A stretch of 37,033 bases of DNA. Source: a virus. How positions within the stretch are numbered: the stretch's first letter is position 1; each line of letters opens with the position of its first letter. The translations under genes and the position numbers were made by a program. The DNA lies in the IMG/VR virus record IMGVR_UViG_3300017917_000358, positions 1 to 37,033 of that record. One strand, written 5' to 3'. The notes below the pieces were generated by a model. It ran no database searches. It was not told where the DNA came from and worked only from the letters and a program-made list of their open reading frames with translations. Shown piece after piece: positions 6,868 through 13,703 of this stretch.

Positions 6868-7640
6868 CAGGTTTTAATCAATTTGATTATTAAACCAGCG
6901 ATATCAAATTCATACCATTTTTGTGCAAAGGTATAATTTTTAGGATACCTGTGGTGATTGTTATGCCAAGACTCTCCCCAACTAGGTATTGACCATAACC
7001 AATTGTTTGCGCTGGTATCTTTCAAATTGAAAGTTCTATAACCACCTAGCCAATTTGGTTTATGACCTACGAAATTAACTACATTACTCATTAGTGCAGT
7101 AATAACTGCGGGTATCAAATGTAAGAATACCATTAAGTAAAGTCCGCCTACTACATACAACAATAGACTATAGCTAACTAGAATTAGGAAATAGTAACGG
7201 TGTAAAATCTGCTGGTACTTGTCTTTTATAATATGCTTTAAGTAACGAGTTTTATCCTTGACAGTATAATTCAATGTAAAAATCTTTGCCCCGTCAATTG
7301 CAGGACTGTGCGGATCACCGGGTCTATCAGAATATAAGTGATGATTTACGTGAATATTAGCCCAGGCTAATGGGCTTCCTGTTCCTGCAAAAACACCAAA
7401 TAGTGAGAACAATTTAACCAAGTATGGATTTGTTTGATAACCATAATGTGTCAGATATCTATGATATGTCACTACAATACCCAAACAACCATATAAGAAA
7501 TACCCCAATACTATTAATCCAATGGATGCCCACGTTACACCGTAGGACATGATTCCAAAGATAGAAATAATTAATGCAGTAACTAGGAATACTTGTGCTC
7601 CTAATATGCTGCTGGTAGTAAATTGTCTTAGTGTTTTCAT
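6867..7640 (-). CDS. Fatty acid desaturase B (257 aa)
   Basis: This is a membrane di-iron desaturase of the acyl-CoA/acyl-lipid delta-9 type. It has the three His boxes: HRYLTH (around residue 64), HVNHH (around 101) and HNNHH (around 229). There are two hydrophobic pairs, at about 15-60 and 150-190. Its length is near the lower end for the family. The C-terminus (WYEFDIAGLIIKLIKT) matches the end of the second desaturase at 8821-9582, so they are paralogues. A GATAAATA box ends 5 nt before the ATG and no ribosome site is seen, so it may be read from a leaderless mRNA or by coupling to the upstream gene. Confidence 0.93.
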   Translation of the reverse strand: MKTLRQFTTSSILGAQVFLVTALIISIFGIMSYGVTWASIGLIVLGYFLYGCLGIVVTYHRYLTHYGYQTNPYLVKLFSLFGVFAGTGSPLAWANIHVNHHLYSDRPGDPHSPAIDGAKIFTLNYTVKDKTRYLKHIIKDKYQQILHRYYFLILVSYSLLLYVVGGLYLMVFLHLIPAVITALMSNVVNFVGHKPNWLGGYRTFNLKDTSANNWLWSIPSWGESWHNNHHRYPKNYTFAQKWYEFDIAGLIIKLIKT

Positions 7641-7645
7641 ACGTG

Positions 7646-7653
7646 TATTTATC
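7646..7653 (-). promoter_or_regulatory. Late-promoter-like GATAAATA
   Basis: A minus-strand variant of TATAAATA that ends 5 nt before the ATG at 7640, the same spacing as for the desaturase at 9582. It overlaps the stop codon of the upstream fusion gene. Confidence 0.4.
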
Positions 7654-8824
7654 TGTCAACTACCCATGCTAAGGACTCATATTTAATTGAACTGTCAATA
7701 ACAAGACGTTCTAATTCAGGAGAAGGATCTACATATACTTGCACTATTCCCTTACTTACATTTGGATAATAGGGTGCAGAGTGCTGTGTATGATAGTCAA
7801 AATAGTAAAATGTATTGCTATCTTCAGGCAATTCAGGTTTTCTAATTTCATTGTTTCTTCTAAGTATCCAATTTAACTTTGAATTAGTAGTCCACAACAA
7901 TGTTCTAAACTGAGGTTGAGGAGAATCATTATCTGAGTGCAGTGAAACAAATGACTTGTTTTCAATAACACGGATGTATCTAACTATACCCGGAATAGCT
8001 TCTTTGATTTGTCTAACTAAATCAGTTATCACTGGACTTTCAGGTGCTCTTGGACATTCATATACGATATTATCAATTATAGGAGAATTTTCAGTATAAC
8101 GATAGATTTCTAACGATCTCCATTCTGTCTTAATCGGATTATGTGTCTCAAATTTCTTTTTAGCATCACCTGAATATGTGTTCCATATATCCCACCATTC
8201 ATCCCAATTATTGGGTTCAATTCTAGGGACATTTAACGGGGAATACAATATCAATCTCGTTCTAAATTCTTCTTTTAATACACGTTTCTTGACTACGATA
8301 GTATCGGGCTTAACTGCTTTTCCCATTAGTCGCCAATGCAATTCTTGCTCTGGTTGTGTATTGGGAGGAATCGTATCCAATAGTATTAATTCGTATCTGC
8401 CTGTTTCCATGACAGAATTTCTCTGCCACTGACGTTCATATGCATTCATTACACGTTCAGCCACAGTATAGTAGAATTCATAATAGCCCTTGCTTTCAGC
8501 AAACTCAAATGCAGCTTTGAATAATTCAGCCATGTCATTGTTTTTAAAGCTAAAAACTTGTTTGAATTTCTTAGTATAAAGTCCGGGTATTACCCAGAAT
8601 TTGCCTCGCATTTTGCTTTCAAAGAAACCTAAGCATACAAAGCATATTAGTTCATCGTTTTCAAAATAACCAAGGGCAGCACTAGTTTCGTTACCCGTAA
8701 AGTAATGCGTAAAGTTGTCAACAAACTCATCCTTAGTTACTGGTACGGTCCCGCTAGTGCGGGATTTTAATCCAATCATTTCTGAGGCTGCTGGTAAATC
8801 TGCTTCAGTTAATAATCTAATCAT
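7649..8824 (-). CDS. GNAT acetyltransferase-like / 2OG-oxygenase-like fusion (391 aa)
   Basis: Residues 1 to about 150 look like a GNAT domain (N-terminal MIRLLTEADLPAASEMI, later LFKAAFEFAESKGYYEFYYTV). Residues from about 195 on match the separate 200-aa protein at 9608-10210: both begin with an LxxPxxxPxxxPxxWDxxWDIW pattern. The C-terminal half carries an HxD (LHSDND), a distal His in FDYHTQHSA and a basic residue in KGIVQVYV, the pattern of Fe(II)/2-oxoglutarate oxygenases of the Asp/Asn-hydroxylase type. The start overlaps the desaturase stop as ATGA. The fusion suggests acyl transfer and hydroxylation on the same substrate. Confidence 0.72.
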   Translation of the reverse strand: MIRLLTEADLPAASEMIGLKSRTSGTVPVTKDEFVDNFTHYFTGNETSAALGYFENDELICFVCLGFFESKMRGKFWVIPGLYTKKFKQVFSFKNNDMAELFKAAFEFAESKGYYEFYYTVAERVMNAYERQWQRNSVMETGRYELILLDTIPPNTQPEQELHWRLMGKAVKPDTIVVKKRVLKEEFRTRLILYSPLNVPRIEPNNWDEWWDIWNTYSGDAKKKFETHNPIKTEWRSLEIYRYTENSPIIDNIVYECPRAPESPVITDLVRQIKEAIPGIVRYIRVIENKSFVSLHSDNDSPQPQFRTLLWTTNSKLNWILRRNNEIRKPELPEDSNTFYYFDYHTQHSAPYYPNVSKGIVQVYVDPSPELERLVIDSSIKYESLAWVVDR

Positions 8825-9582
8825 GTTTTAAAAATCTTAATAAGCTGCCCGGTAATGTCGTATTCCCACCACTGTTCTTTAGTAGTCCAAGCAGATGCAT
8901 GTTTGTGATGATTGTTATGCCAACCCTCACCCCAAAGTAAAATAGAAAACAACCAACTGTTGGTGCTGTTATCGTCTGTATTGTGAGTTCTATACCCTAT
9001 CTTTGTGCTGTGCCCATAGTACAGAAATGAATTCCAAACAATACTAACAATTGTCACTGGCACGAACCACACAAAGTATGCTAACCAAGGTGAAATCAGT
9101 GCAAGAATAATTACGCTTAATAGAACTATTGCTACGTAATATTTGTTGATATCTAATTGTGTGTCAGTGAGCAAGTCTCTCACTAGTCTTTTGTTGACAT
9201 GTTCGCCGTGATTTGTCAATACAGGAAACAAAACTTTCAGAAAACTCATGTTTTGTATATGAGGATCTTTTTCAGTGTCACTAAATGCATGATGTTCTCT
9301 GTGTACATGCACCCACCCAATGATACTACCACGACATGTCATTAATGCTACCCACGTAAATAGCCATTTGACAAAACTATTTTTAAATTCAAAGCTTTTG
9401 TGAGTCCAATAACGATGTAGCATCATCCCCAATCCAATGCTACTGTAAATGAAGTAGCTGACAAATATTGCAATCAATGCTTGCCATGTAAATTCAAAGT
9501 AGAACAAGCCCGCAATTGTGCCCAATGTAGCAAACAATTGCATAATTCCTACCGTTAAAGCTGATGCCGATAAATATTTCAT
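8821..9582 (-). CDS. Fatty acid desaturase A (253 aa), first gene of the operon
   Basis: Delta-9-type membrane desaturase with HRYWTH (around residue 56), HREHH (around 95) and HNNHH (around 223), and four hydrophobic segments. The ATG at 9582 was chosen. A longer in-frame reading to 9717 would overlap the divergent gene and begin inside it, so it was rejected. A TATAAATA box ends 5 nt before the ATG with no ribosome site between, so the late transcript would be leaderless. It opens the ten-gene operon; desaturase B shares its C-terminal pattern (WWEYDITGQLIKIFKT). Confidence 0.93.
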   Translation of the reverse strand: MKYLSASALTVGIMQLFATLGTIAGLFYFEFTWQALIAIFVSYFIYSSIGLGMMLHRYWTHKSFEFKNSFVKWLFTWVALMTCRGSIIGWVHVHREHHAFSDTEKDPHIQNMSFLKVLFPVLTNHGEHVNKRLVRDLLTDTQLDINKYYVAIVLLSVIILALISPWLAYFVWFVPVTIVSIVWNSFLYYGHSTKIGYRTHNTDDNSTNSWLFSILLWGEGWHNNHHKHASAWTTKEQWWEYDITGQLIKIFKT

Positions 9583-9587
9583 AATCG

Positions 9588-9595
9588 TATTTATA
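9588..9595 (-). promoter_or_regulatory. Late promoter TATAAATA, minus direction
   Basis: An exact T4 late -10 box driving the ten-gene operon. It overlaps by two bases with a second exact copy on the plus strand, so 9588-9601 (TATTTATATAAATA) forms a bidirectional promoter. Confidence 0.7.
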
Positions 9596-9601
9596 TAAAT
9601 A
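9594..9601 (+). promoter_or_regulatory. Late promoter TATAAATA, plus direction
   Basis: An exact T4 late -10 box that ends 6 nt before the ATG at 9608. It is the plus-strand half of the bidirectional promoter. Confidence 0.7.
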
Positions 9602-9607
9602 GCAATC

Positions 9608-10210
9608 ATGGTAATATTTACACCCCTAGACTTCCCCCAATTAGTTCCCGATGACTGGGATGTATTCTGGGATATTTGGGAACGCAAGTCAGGTCCATTA
9701 GTAAAGCGCCTTGTCAATACTGAGTTGTCAACAGTTGAGCCCGGAACTGAGGGCTATTGGAAAGGGCTAGACTTATGGATTACACAATATCCTACAGTAT
9801 GGGATGCACCTGCATATGATGCTAGCAAAGAACTTCCAAACTTCTATAAAACGATTGACAGTTTCAGTAGAAAAATACGCTTGTACAAATTAAGATTGAT
9901 GCAAAGTACATGTGATATCAAAGCACACACTGATAACAATGTTGATAATTGGAATGTACGAGGTTTGATGCATTATACGTCTGACAAATCTCAGTGGTAT
10001 TTTACTAAACCAAATGACGATGAACGACATTATATAAACATGCCAAAAGATACAATGTGGTTTGCTTACAATGACGGAGCAAGTTGGCACGGAACAGACT
10101 TTGACCCAAATCATAAGAAGATATTGATTCAATTGTACTTTGTAGGAGACATGAGCGAAGTTATACAACAGAGCATTTCAAAGTACAAAGACTATACTAT
10201 AGAATTTTAA
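9608..10210 (+). CDS. Asp/Asn beta-hydroxylase-like 2OG oxygenase (200 aa)
   Basis: Probable Fe(II)/2-oxoglutarate oxygenase. It has HTD in IKAHTDNN (around residue 100), a distal His in GASWHGTDFD (around 161), then KKILIQLYF with a Lys suited to bind 2-oxoglutarate. The whole protein is paralogous to the C-terminal half of the fusion at 7649-8824. It is the first gene of the divergent plus-strand operon and has no ribosome site, since the promoter box ends 6 nt before the ATG. The substrate may be a small molecule or a protein side chain. Confidence 0.75.
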   Translation: MVIFTPLDFPQLVPDDWDVFWDIWERKSGPLVKRLVNTELSTVEPGTEGYWKGLDLWITQYPTVWDAPAYDASKELPNFYKTIDSFSRKIRLYKLRLMQSTCDIKAHTDNNVDNWNVRGLMHYTSDKSQWYFTKPNDDERHYINMPKDTMWFAYNDGASWHGTDFDPNHKKILIQLYFVGDMSEVIQQSISKYKDYTIEF

Positions 10211-10211
10211 A

Positions 10212-10778
10212 ATGGAATATTACAAAAGAATAAACTTAAAGTGCGAGAAATTGATAAGGGACTATTTATTAGACTTAGTATTAGTCCCTTCAGAAATTGA
10301 AGATCAGGTTAAGATACCGCATCGTCTACCCAAAGAACTATTACAGACCATCAATGATGAATTAGCCAGTTACGGTGTACCTGAATTACTATACTGTCAA
10401 AGTTACATACGAGCAAAAGGCACTACGCAAGGAATACATGTTGACGGGGTAGACTATTTATGGCATGCTGCTATTAACTTGCCTATACAAAATACCCAAG
10501 ATACTAAATTTACGTGGTATCATGGTGAATATACCATAGAACAGAAAACACAAGAGACGGGTGCTATCAGCGGTACTGCACCAATAACATTTTTTAAATT
10601 AACTGACGTTAAATCATTATACCCTGCAGCATCTATAGAATTAGATCAAGCTTGTTTGGTTAGAGTTGATGAGCCGCACAACGCAGAATCAAATTTTGAT
10701 GGATACAGATGGATATTCACTATGCGATTCAAAGGTAATCCTACATTTGAAGAACTGTACGACAAACTACCTTCATGA
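10212..10778 (+). CDS. 2OG-Fe(II) oxygenase-like protein (188 aa)
   Basis: The pattern is HVD in TQGIHVDGVDYLWHA (around residues 74-88), a distal His in VRVDEPHNAES (around 156) and Arg in GYRWIFTMRF (around 166-175). These fit the Fe(II) triad HxD...H and the 2-oxoglutarate-binding Arg. Short oxygenases of this kind are common in marine T4-like phages. The gene begins 1 nt after the previous stop, and its own stop overlaps the next ATG (ATGA). Confidence 0.7.
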   Translation: MEYYKRINLKCEKLIRDYLLDLVLVPSEIEDQVKIPHRLPKELLQTINDELASYGVPELLYCQSYIRAKGTTQGIHVDGVDYLWHAAINLPIQNTQDTKFTWYHGEYTIEQKTQETGAISGTAPITFFKLTDVKSLYPAASIELDQACLVRVDEPHNAESNFDGYRWIFTMRFKGNPTFEELYDKLPS

Positions 10779-11371
10779 TTAGTATCCAAGTCTACGACAA
10801 ATTAAAACACAAAGAAATTTTCTTTGATTTTTTAAAGTCTATCAATACAACTGACCCTGCAAGTGAAAACATGTGGGACGATGATTGGGAATCTAAGAAC
10901 TATACATTACCGTATATCTTAGAGAATACAAATAGATTTACAAATTCAAACGGAGAATTTCACATTGTCTTTGACGATGATAGAATAATTGCATGTGGTG
11001 GGGTATACATCAGCAATTTCTCACAAAATATTGCATTAGCGGGAGTAAGAACATGGGTAGACAAGAAATATCGCAACAAATTAGTAATGCGTGACATTCT
11101 GTTACCTAAACAAAAACAATGGTGTATTGCTCAGAACTGTAAGATAGTAGCAATAAGTGTCAACGAGTACAATAGAAATCTATTGATGCCGTTTAAAAGA
11201 ATCAGATTGGGTGAAGATAAGAATAGAATGTCAGATAGACAACCCTATCATTTATTCTATAACGGAGCGATAGAAGTAGAATTCCCCGTTACAATTCAGT
11301 ATACAAAGCAATGGGTCTTGTATGAGAAACTTGACCCACGCTTTGATTTTGATTGGTCTATTATTGCTTAG
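10775..11371 (+). CDS. GNAT acetyltransferase-like protein (198 aa)
   Basis: The central segment (FDDDRIIACGGVYISNF, then a strand, then VDKKYRNKLVMRDILL) has the strand-strand-helix order of GNAT enzymes, followed by a helix with IVAISVNEYNRNLL. The acetyl-CoA loop is not a clean RxxGxG/A (YRNKLV), so activity is uncertain. It is coupled to the 2OG oxygenase by ATGA. It ends in TAG, one of only two TAG stops seen among the window's genes. It overlaps the convergent SGNH gene by 11 bp with no terminator between. Confidence 0.55.
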   Translation: MISIQVYDKLKHKEIFFDFLKSINTTDPASENMWDDDWESKNYTLPYILENTNRFTNSNGEFHIVFDDDRIIACGGVYISNFSQNIALAGVRTWVDKKYRNKLVMRDILLPKQKQWCIAQNCKIVAISVNEYNRNLLMPFKRIRLGEDKNRMSDRQPYHLFYNGAIEVEFPVTIQYTKQWVLYEKLDPRFDFDWSIIA

Positions 11372-11783
11372 TACGGCTTGCTATATCTCTATAGCCTTGT
11401 CCCGTTGGATGTATATTGTCCTTACTCAGATGTGTAATGGGTAATACAACATCGCCGTATTGTGCGGCAATATCTTTTACAATAATCTGAATAACTTCTA
11501 TATCTACTCCGCCGGCTTTTAAGTTTCCAGCGGGTAGTATCCAATAGACTTTTGATGCCTTGACTTTGGCTCTAAGTGCTAGTAATTCTTTGTCTGTTTT
11601 AATATGTTTGTGGTCATTGCTACCCAAGCTTATAATAACAGATTTAGCAGTTAAGTCGTTATTTCCAAACTGCTTATTCCACTGCCAAGTGTTGATGCCA
11701 CCTTTTGAATAAGATACGCATTCGTATCGTTGTAAATGTGTGCCAACAGCAATACTATCACCTAGAACGATACAATCAATCAT
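11361..11783 (-). CDS. SGNH/GDSL hydrolase (140 aa)
   Basis: Small esterase of the SGNH family. Block I is GDSIAVG with the catalytic Ser near residue 9, block II is the Gly in SKGGINT, block III is GSND, and block V is DNIHPTGQGY with catalytic Asp and His. There is no signal peptide. ATG at 11783 overlaps the stop of the zinc-ribbon gene (ATGA), so it is translationally coupled to a probable virion protein. Phage SGNH proteins often deacetylate surface polysaccharide; here that is an inference from context. Confidence 0.87.
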   Translation of the reverse strand: MIDCIVLGDSIAVGTHLQRYECVSYSKGGINTWQWNKQFGNNDLTAKSVIISLGSNDHKHIKTDKELLALRAKVKASKVYWILPAGNLKAGGVDIEVIQIIVKDIAAQYGDVVLPITHLSKDNIHPTGQGYRDIASRTKQ

Positions 11784-12718
11784 GCAAAAATCTCCAATGC
11801 AGTACCACATTCAGTACAGAATTTAGCAGTAGCTTTGTTTTGCTTACCGCATGTAACACATTTAGGTTTGTGCTTTGTAGTGACAGGCTTTAGTACGGGC
11901 TTGTTGTCCTCAGTCTCGCCCAACAACTTCAACACAATGGTATGCTTTTCAGGCTCCATTGCATTCATATAAGTTGTTTGAAACTTCTGAGTAGACTTAC
12001 TACCTGGCACAGTGATACCTACATCGTTCTTTGGCATGTATGAATCCATTGTAGACATACCATCATGCAATTCAATCTGATTGATGATGCCGTTATCAGC
12101 ACAATACTTGTCTACCGCGGCACTTGCGGCTGTGGCAGTAGCAGAACCGTTCAAACTATAATCAACACCGCGCAATGCGCCGTTGACATTTACTTGACTG
12201 TAACTGCTTTGTTGATTATAGGTGCCGAAGGTTTTACTGAACTTGTCAGTTGTTCCTGGATACTCACTCGTATTACTACTTCCAACGATACCGCCGTGGT
12301 CTCCAAACATGGGACCAAAGATAGATCGCTTTTGCCATTCAGGTAGATCACTGACACGCATTGGTGGTTTTTCAAATTGAAATTCAATACGGACTAGTCC
12401 GTCCTCCAATTTCACACCACGTGGACCATCTTCAATTGCGGCTGTGCGTTCAATGAACTTGAAACGATTACCTTCCATGAGATTGCCACCTTTGATACTA
12501 CGCTCTAGGTCTACTTCTTGTCCTGCATTAAGTACAAGACCACCAGGAGTCATATCTTCGCCGTCAATAAAGACGTTGACTAGTGCTCTAGTTGTGTTGA
12601 GGTTTTTGAGTAGAAAACTGTATTCTGATCCGAATGGGATATAAACAGTGTCTTTAAATTCGCGGAGAATTTTACCATTGGCTTTTAGGCTGGCCACCAG
12701 CTTTTGATTGTACATCAT
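11780..12718 (-). CDS. Virion-type protein with C-terminal zinc ribbon (312 aa)
   Basis: The first 120 residues have a beta-rich pattern (VYIPFGSEYSFLLKNL, then ALVNVFIDGEDMTPGGLVL, then VDLERS) that resembles conserved phage structural or decoration proteins. The middle is low-complexity (Ser/Thr/Asn/Gly). The C-terminus ends in a zinc ribbon with CVTCGK and FCTECG (around residues 288-307). A strong ribosome site (AAAGGAAAAT) precedes two adjacent ATGs; the first is used here. Function is unknown; DNA or protein binding by the ribbon is inference. Confidence 0.65.
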   Translation of the reverse strand: MMYNQKLVASLKANGKILREFKDTVYIPFGSEYSFLLKNLNTTRALVNVFIDGEDMTPGGLVLNAGQEVDLERSIKGGNLMEGNRFKFIERTAAIEDGPRGVKLEDGLVRIEFQFEKPPMRVSDLPEWQKRSIFGPMFGDHGGIVGSSNTSEYPGTTDKFSKTFGTYNQQSSYSQVNVNGALRGVDYSLNGSATATAASAAVDKYCADNGIINQIELHDGMSTMDSYMPKNDVGITVPGSKSTQKFQTTYMNAMEPEKHTIVLKLLGETEDNKPVLKPVTTKHKPKCVTCGKQNKATAKFCTECGTALEIFA

Positions 12719-12735
12719 ATTTTCCTTTTCTGGTC

Positions 12736-12766
12736 ACACTCTAAGACCATAATATTTAAAGAGTGT
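12736..12766 (-). promoter_or_regulatory. Leader hairpin before zinc-ribbon gene
   Basis: ACACTCT (12736-12742) pairs perfectly with AGAGTGT (12760-12766) around a 17-nt loop. It sits in the leader between the late-type promoter and the ribosome site of the 312-aa gene. Confidence 0.4.
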
Positions 12767-12772
12767 TAGGTG

Positions 12773-12813
12773 AAGCCCCATGCTTCAACTGTATTTAGTG
12801 TAGCATAGGGCTT
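12773..12813 (-). promoter_or_regulatory. 12-bp hairpin with a late-promoter motif in its loop
   Basis: 12773-12784 pairs with 12802-12813 over 12 bp, with one G-U on the minus strand. The 17-nt loop contains ACTAAATA (12792-12799), a variant late -10 box. No T-run follows, so it is probably not a simple terminator. Confidence 0.45.
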
Positions 12814-12815
12814 TG

Positions 12816-12998
12816 TTAATTTAAAGTATTTAGGTCATATTTGAGTATCAGAAAGCTAACAAGTGGGTGTTCATCTATTTCAAATCTCCACCCATTATAG
12901 GTTCTATAGATAGGGTAATATCTTACCCCACTTTGCTTTATATCATCAAATACTTTATGGAACTTCCCGTGAGGTACGGTGAACTTAACTGTACTCAT
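12816..12998 (-). CDS. Small conserved-looking phage protein (60 aa)
   Basis: ATG at 12998 with GAGGA 8 nt upstream was chosen over an upstream start that lacks such a site. It overlaps the end of the preceding gene by 14 nt. The product starts MSTVKFTVPHGKFHKVFDDI and is rich in aromatic residues, with a beta-alpha-beta-like pattern. I recognise no family. The overlap and good ribosome site support it as real. Confidence 0.65.
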   Translation of the reverse strand: MSTVKFTVPHGKFHKVFDDIKQSGVRYYPIYRTYNGWRFEIDEHPLVSFLILKYDLNTLN

Positions 12999-13557
12999 AA
13001 GGTGTATCCTCATCGTGGTAGTCAGCCTGAATTCTACTGCCCTTCACTTCATCATACTGTTTATAGTATCCTTCGTTGGGTTGTAATACTCTAAAACTAT
13101 CATACCTCAATGTAGCAAACGTTAACTCAGCTTTATCTAGTAAGTCACAAATGATAAAGGTAGTCGTACATGCACCTGAGATAGTCTTGAAAGGACTATG
13201 CTTGAACTCTTTAGCTAGTAACGCTTTGTGCATTTCACTGTGAGGCTTGAACATAATTCTAGTTATTCCTAACTTCTGGTTACGTAACCGAACTTTGTCA
13301 AAGATAGTGAGGTTTGTTAGTGTAGCATTGTTATCTGCGTCAATAGTCACTAATGTGTTCTTGACTTTGATACTGCCTTTGGTACTAGGATTATCAGGTG
13401 TCTCTTTAGTAGACCATGGAACATTGCATTCCACATGATTCACATAGTACGTTTCGCCATGAAATTTTAAGACCCACATGGGAATGGTCTGGTCTGTTAA
13501 GTGTGCCTTGTTAAAGTGGAACACTACTTCTTTACATCCAAATTCAATCTATGCCAT
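12985..13557 (-). CDS. Conserved phage protein with in-frame amber at codon 3
   Basis: The best start by the phage's own leader pattern (AAAGGAAAATAAA-ATG) is 13557, but codon 3 is TAG (13549-13551). The frame then stays open for 187 more codons (IEFGCKEVVFHFNKAH and on) to TAA at 12985. The body is beta-rich and contains VPWSTKETPDNPSTKGSIKV, a segment I recall from marine T4-like phage proteins of unknown role. An amber-suppressor-like tRNA lies 30 nt upstream on the same strand. Other readings are reinitiation at GTG 13524 (179 aa) or a mutation or sequencing error. Confidence 0.65.
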
Positions 13558-13577
13558 TTTATTTTCCTTTAAAAAAG

Positions 13578-13585
13578 TATTTATG
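13578..13585 (-). promoter_or_regulatory. Late-promoter-like CATAAATA
   Basis: A one-base variant of TATAAATA on the minus strand, between the suppressor-like tRNA and the amber-containing gene and 20 nt upstream of the ATG at 13557. Confidence 0.4.
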
Positions 13586-13587
13586 AT

Positions 13588-13664
13588 TGGTGCGCTAGAC
13601 AGGAATCGAACCTGCTACACTCTGGTTTAGAATCAGCTGCCCTTACCTTACGGGCTACTAGCGC
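13588..13664 (-). tRNA. tRNA, probable amber suppressor (anticodon CTA)
   Basis: The cloverleaf is complete: acceptor GCGCTAG/CTAGCGC, discriminator A, encoded CCA, D-arm GCCC-GTAAGGTAA-GGGC and T-arm GCAGG-TTCGATT-CCTGT. The anticodon arm is GCTGA-TTCTAAA-CCAGA. The central 3 bp pair; 31-39 is A-C and 27-43 is G-A. In this register the loop has U33, anticodon CTA (13628-13630) and A37, which reads UAG. The alternative register giving TCT (Arg) leaves no anticodon stem pairs. The charged amino acid cannot be assigned by eye. Confidence 0.75.
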
Positions 13665-13667
13665 AAC

Positions 13668-13703
13668 ATGCTATAATTATAGCATATTTTGATTATACAT
13701 CAA
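13668..13703 (-). promoter_or_regulatory. Sigma70-like promoter for the suppressor-like tRNA
   Basis: Minus-strand TTGATG (13698-13703), a 16-nt spacer and TATAAT (13676-13681), ending 12 nt before the tRNA. The -10 box lies in a perfect 18-nt palindrome (13668-13685, ATGCTATAATTATAGCAT). Confidence 0.5.

Noticed and set aside
9583-9717. Longer N-terminus (298 aa) for desaturase A
   Set aside because: It would start inside the divergent 200-aa gene, cross the promoter and add a sequence unlike desaturases. ATG 9582 fits the family start.
13588-13664. Reading the tRNA at 13588 as Arg (TCT)
   Set aside because: The register for TCT leaves no paired anticodon stem. CTA has three central pairs and U33. 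It remains the main alternative.
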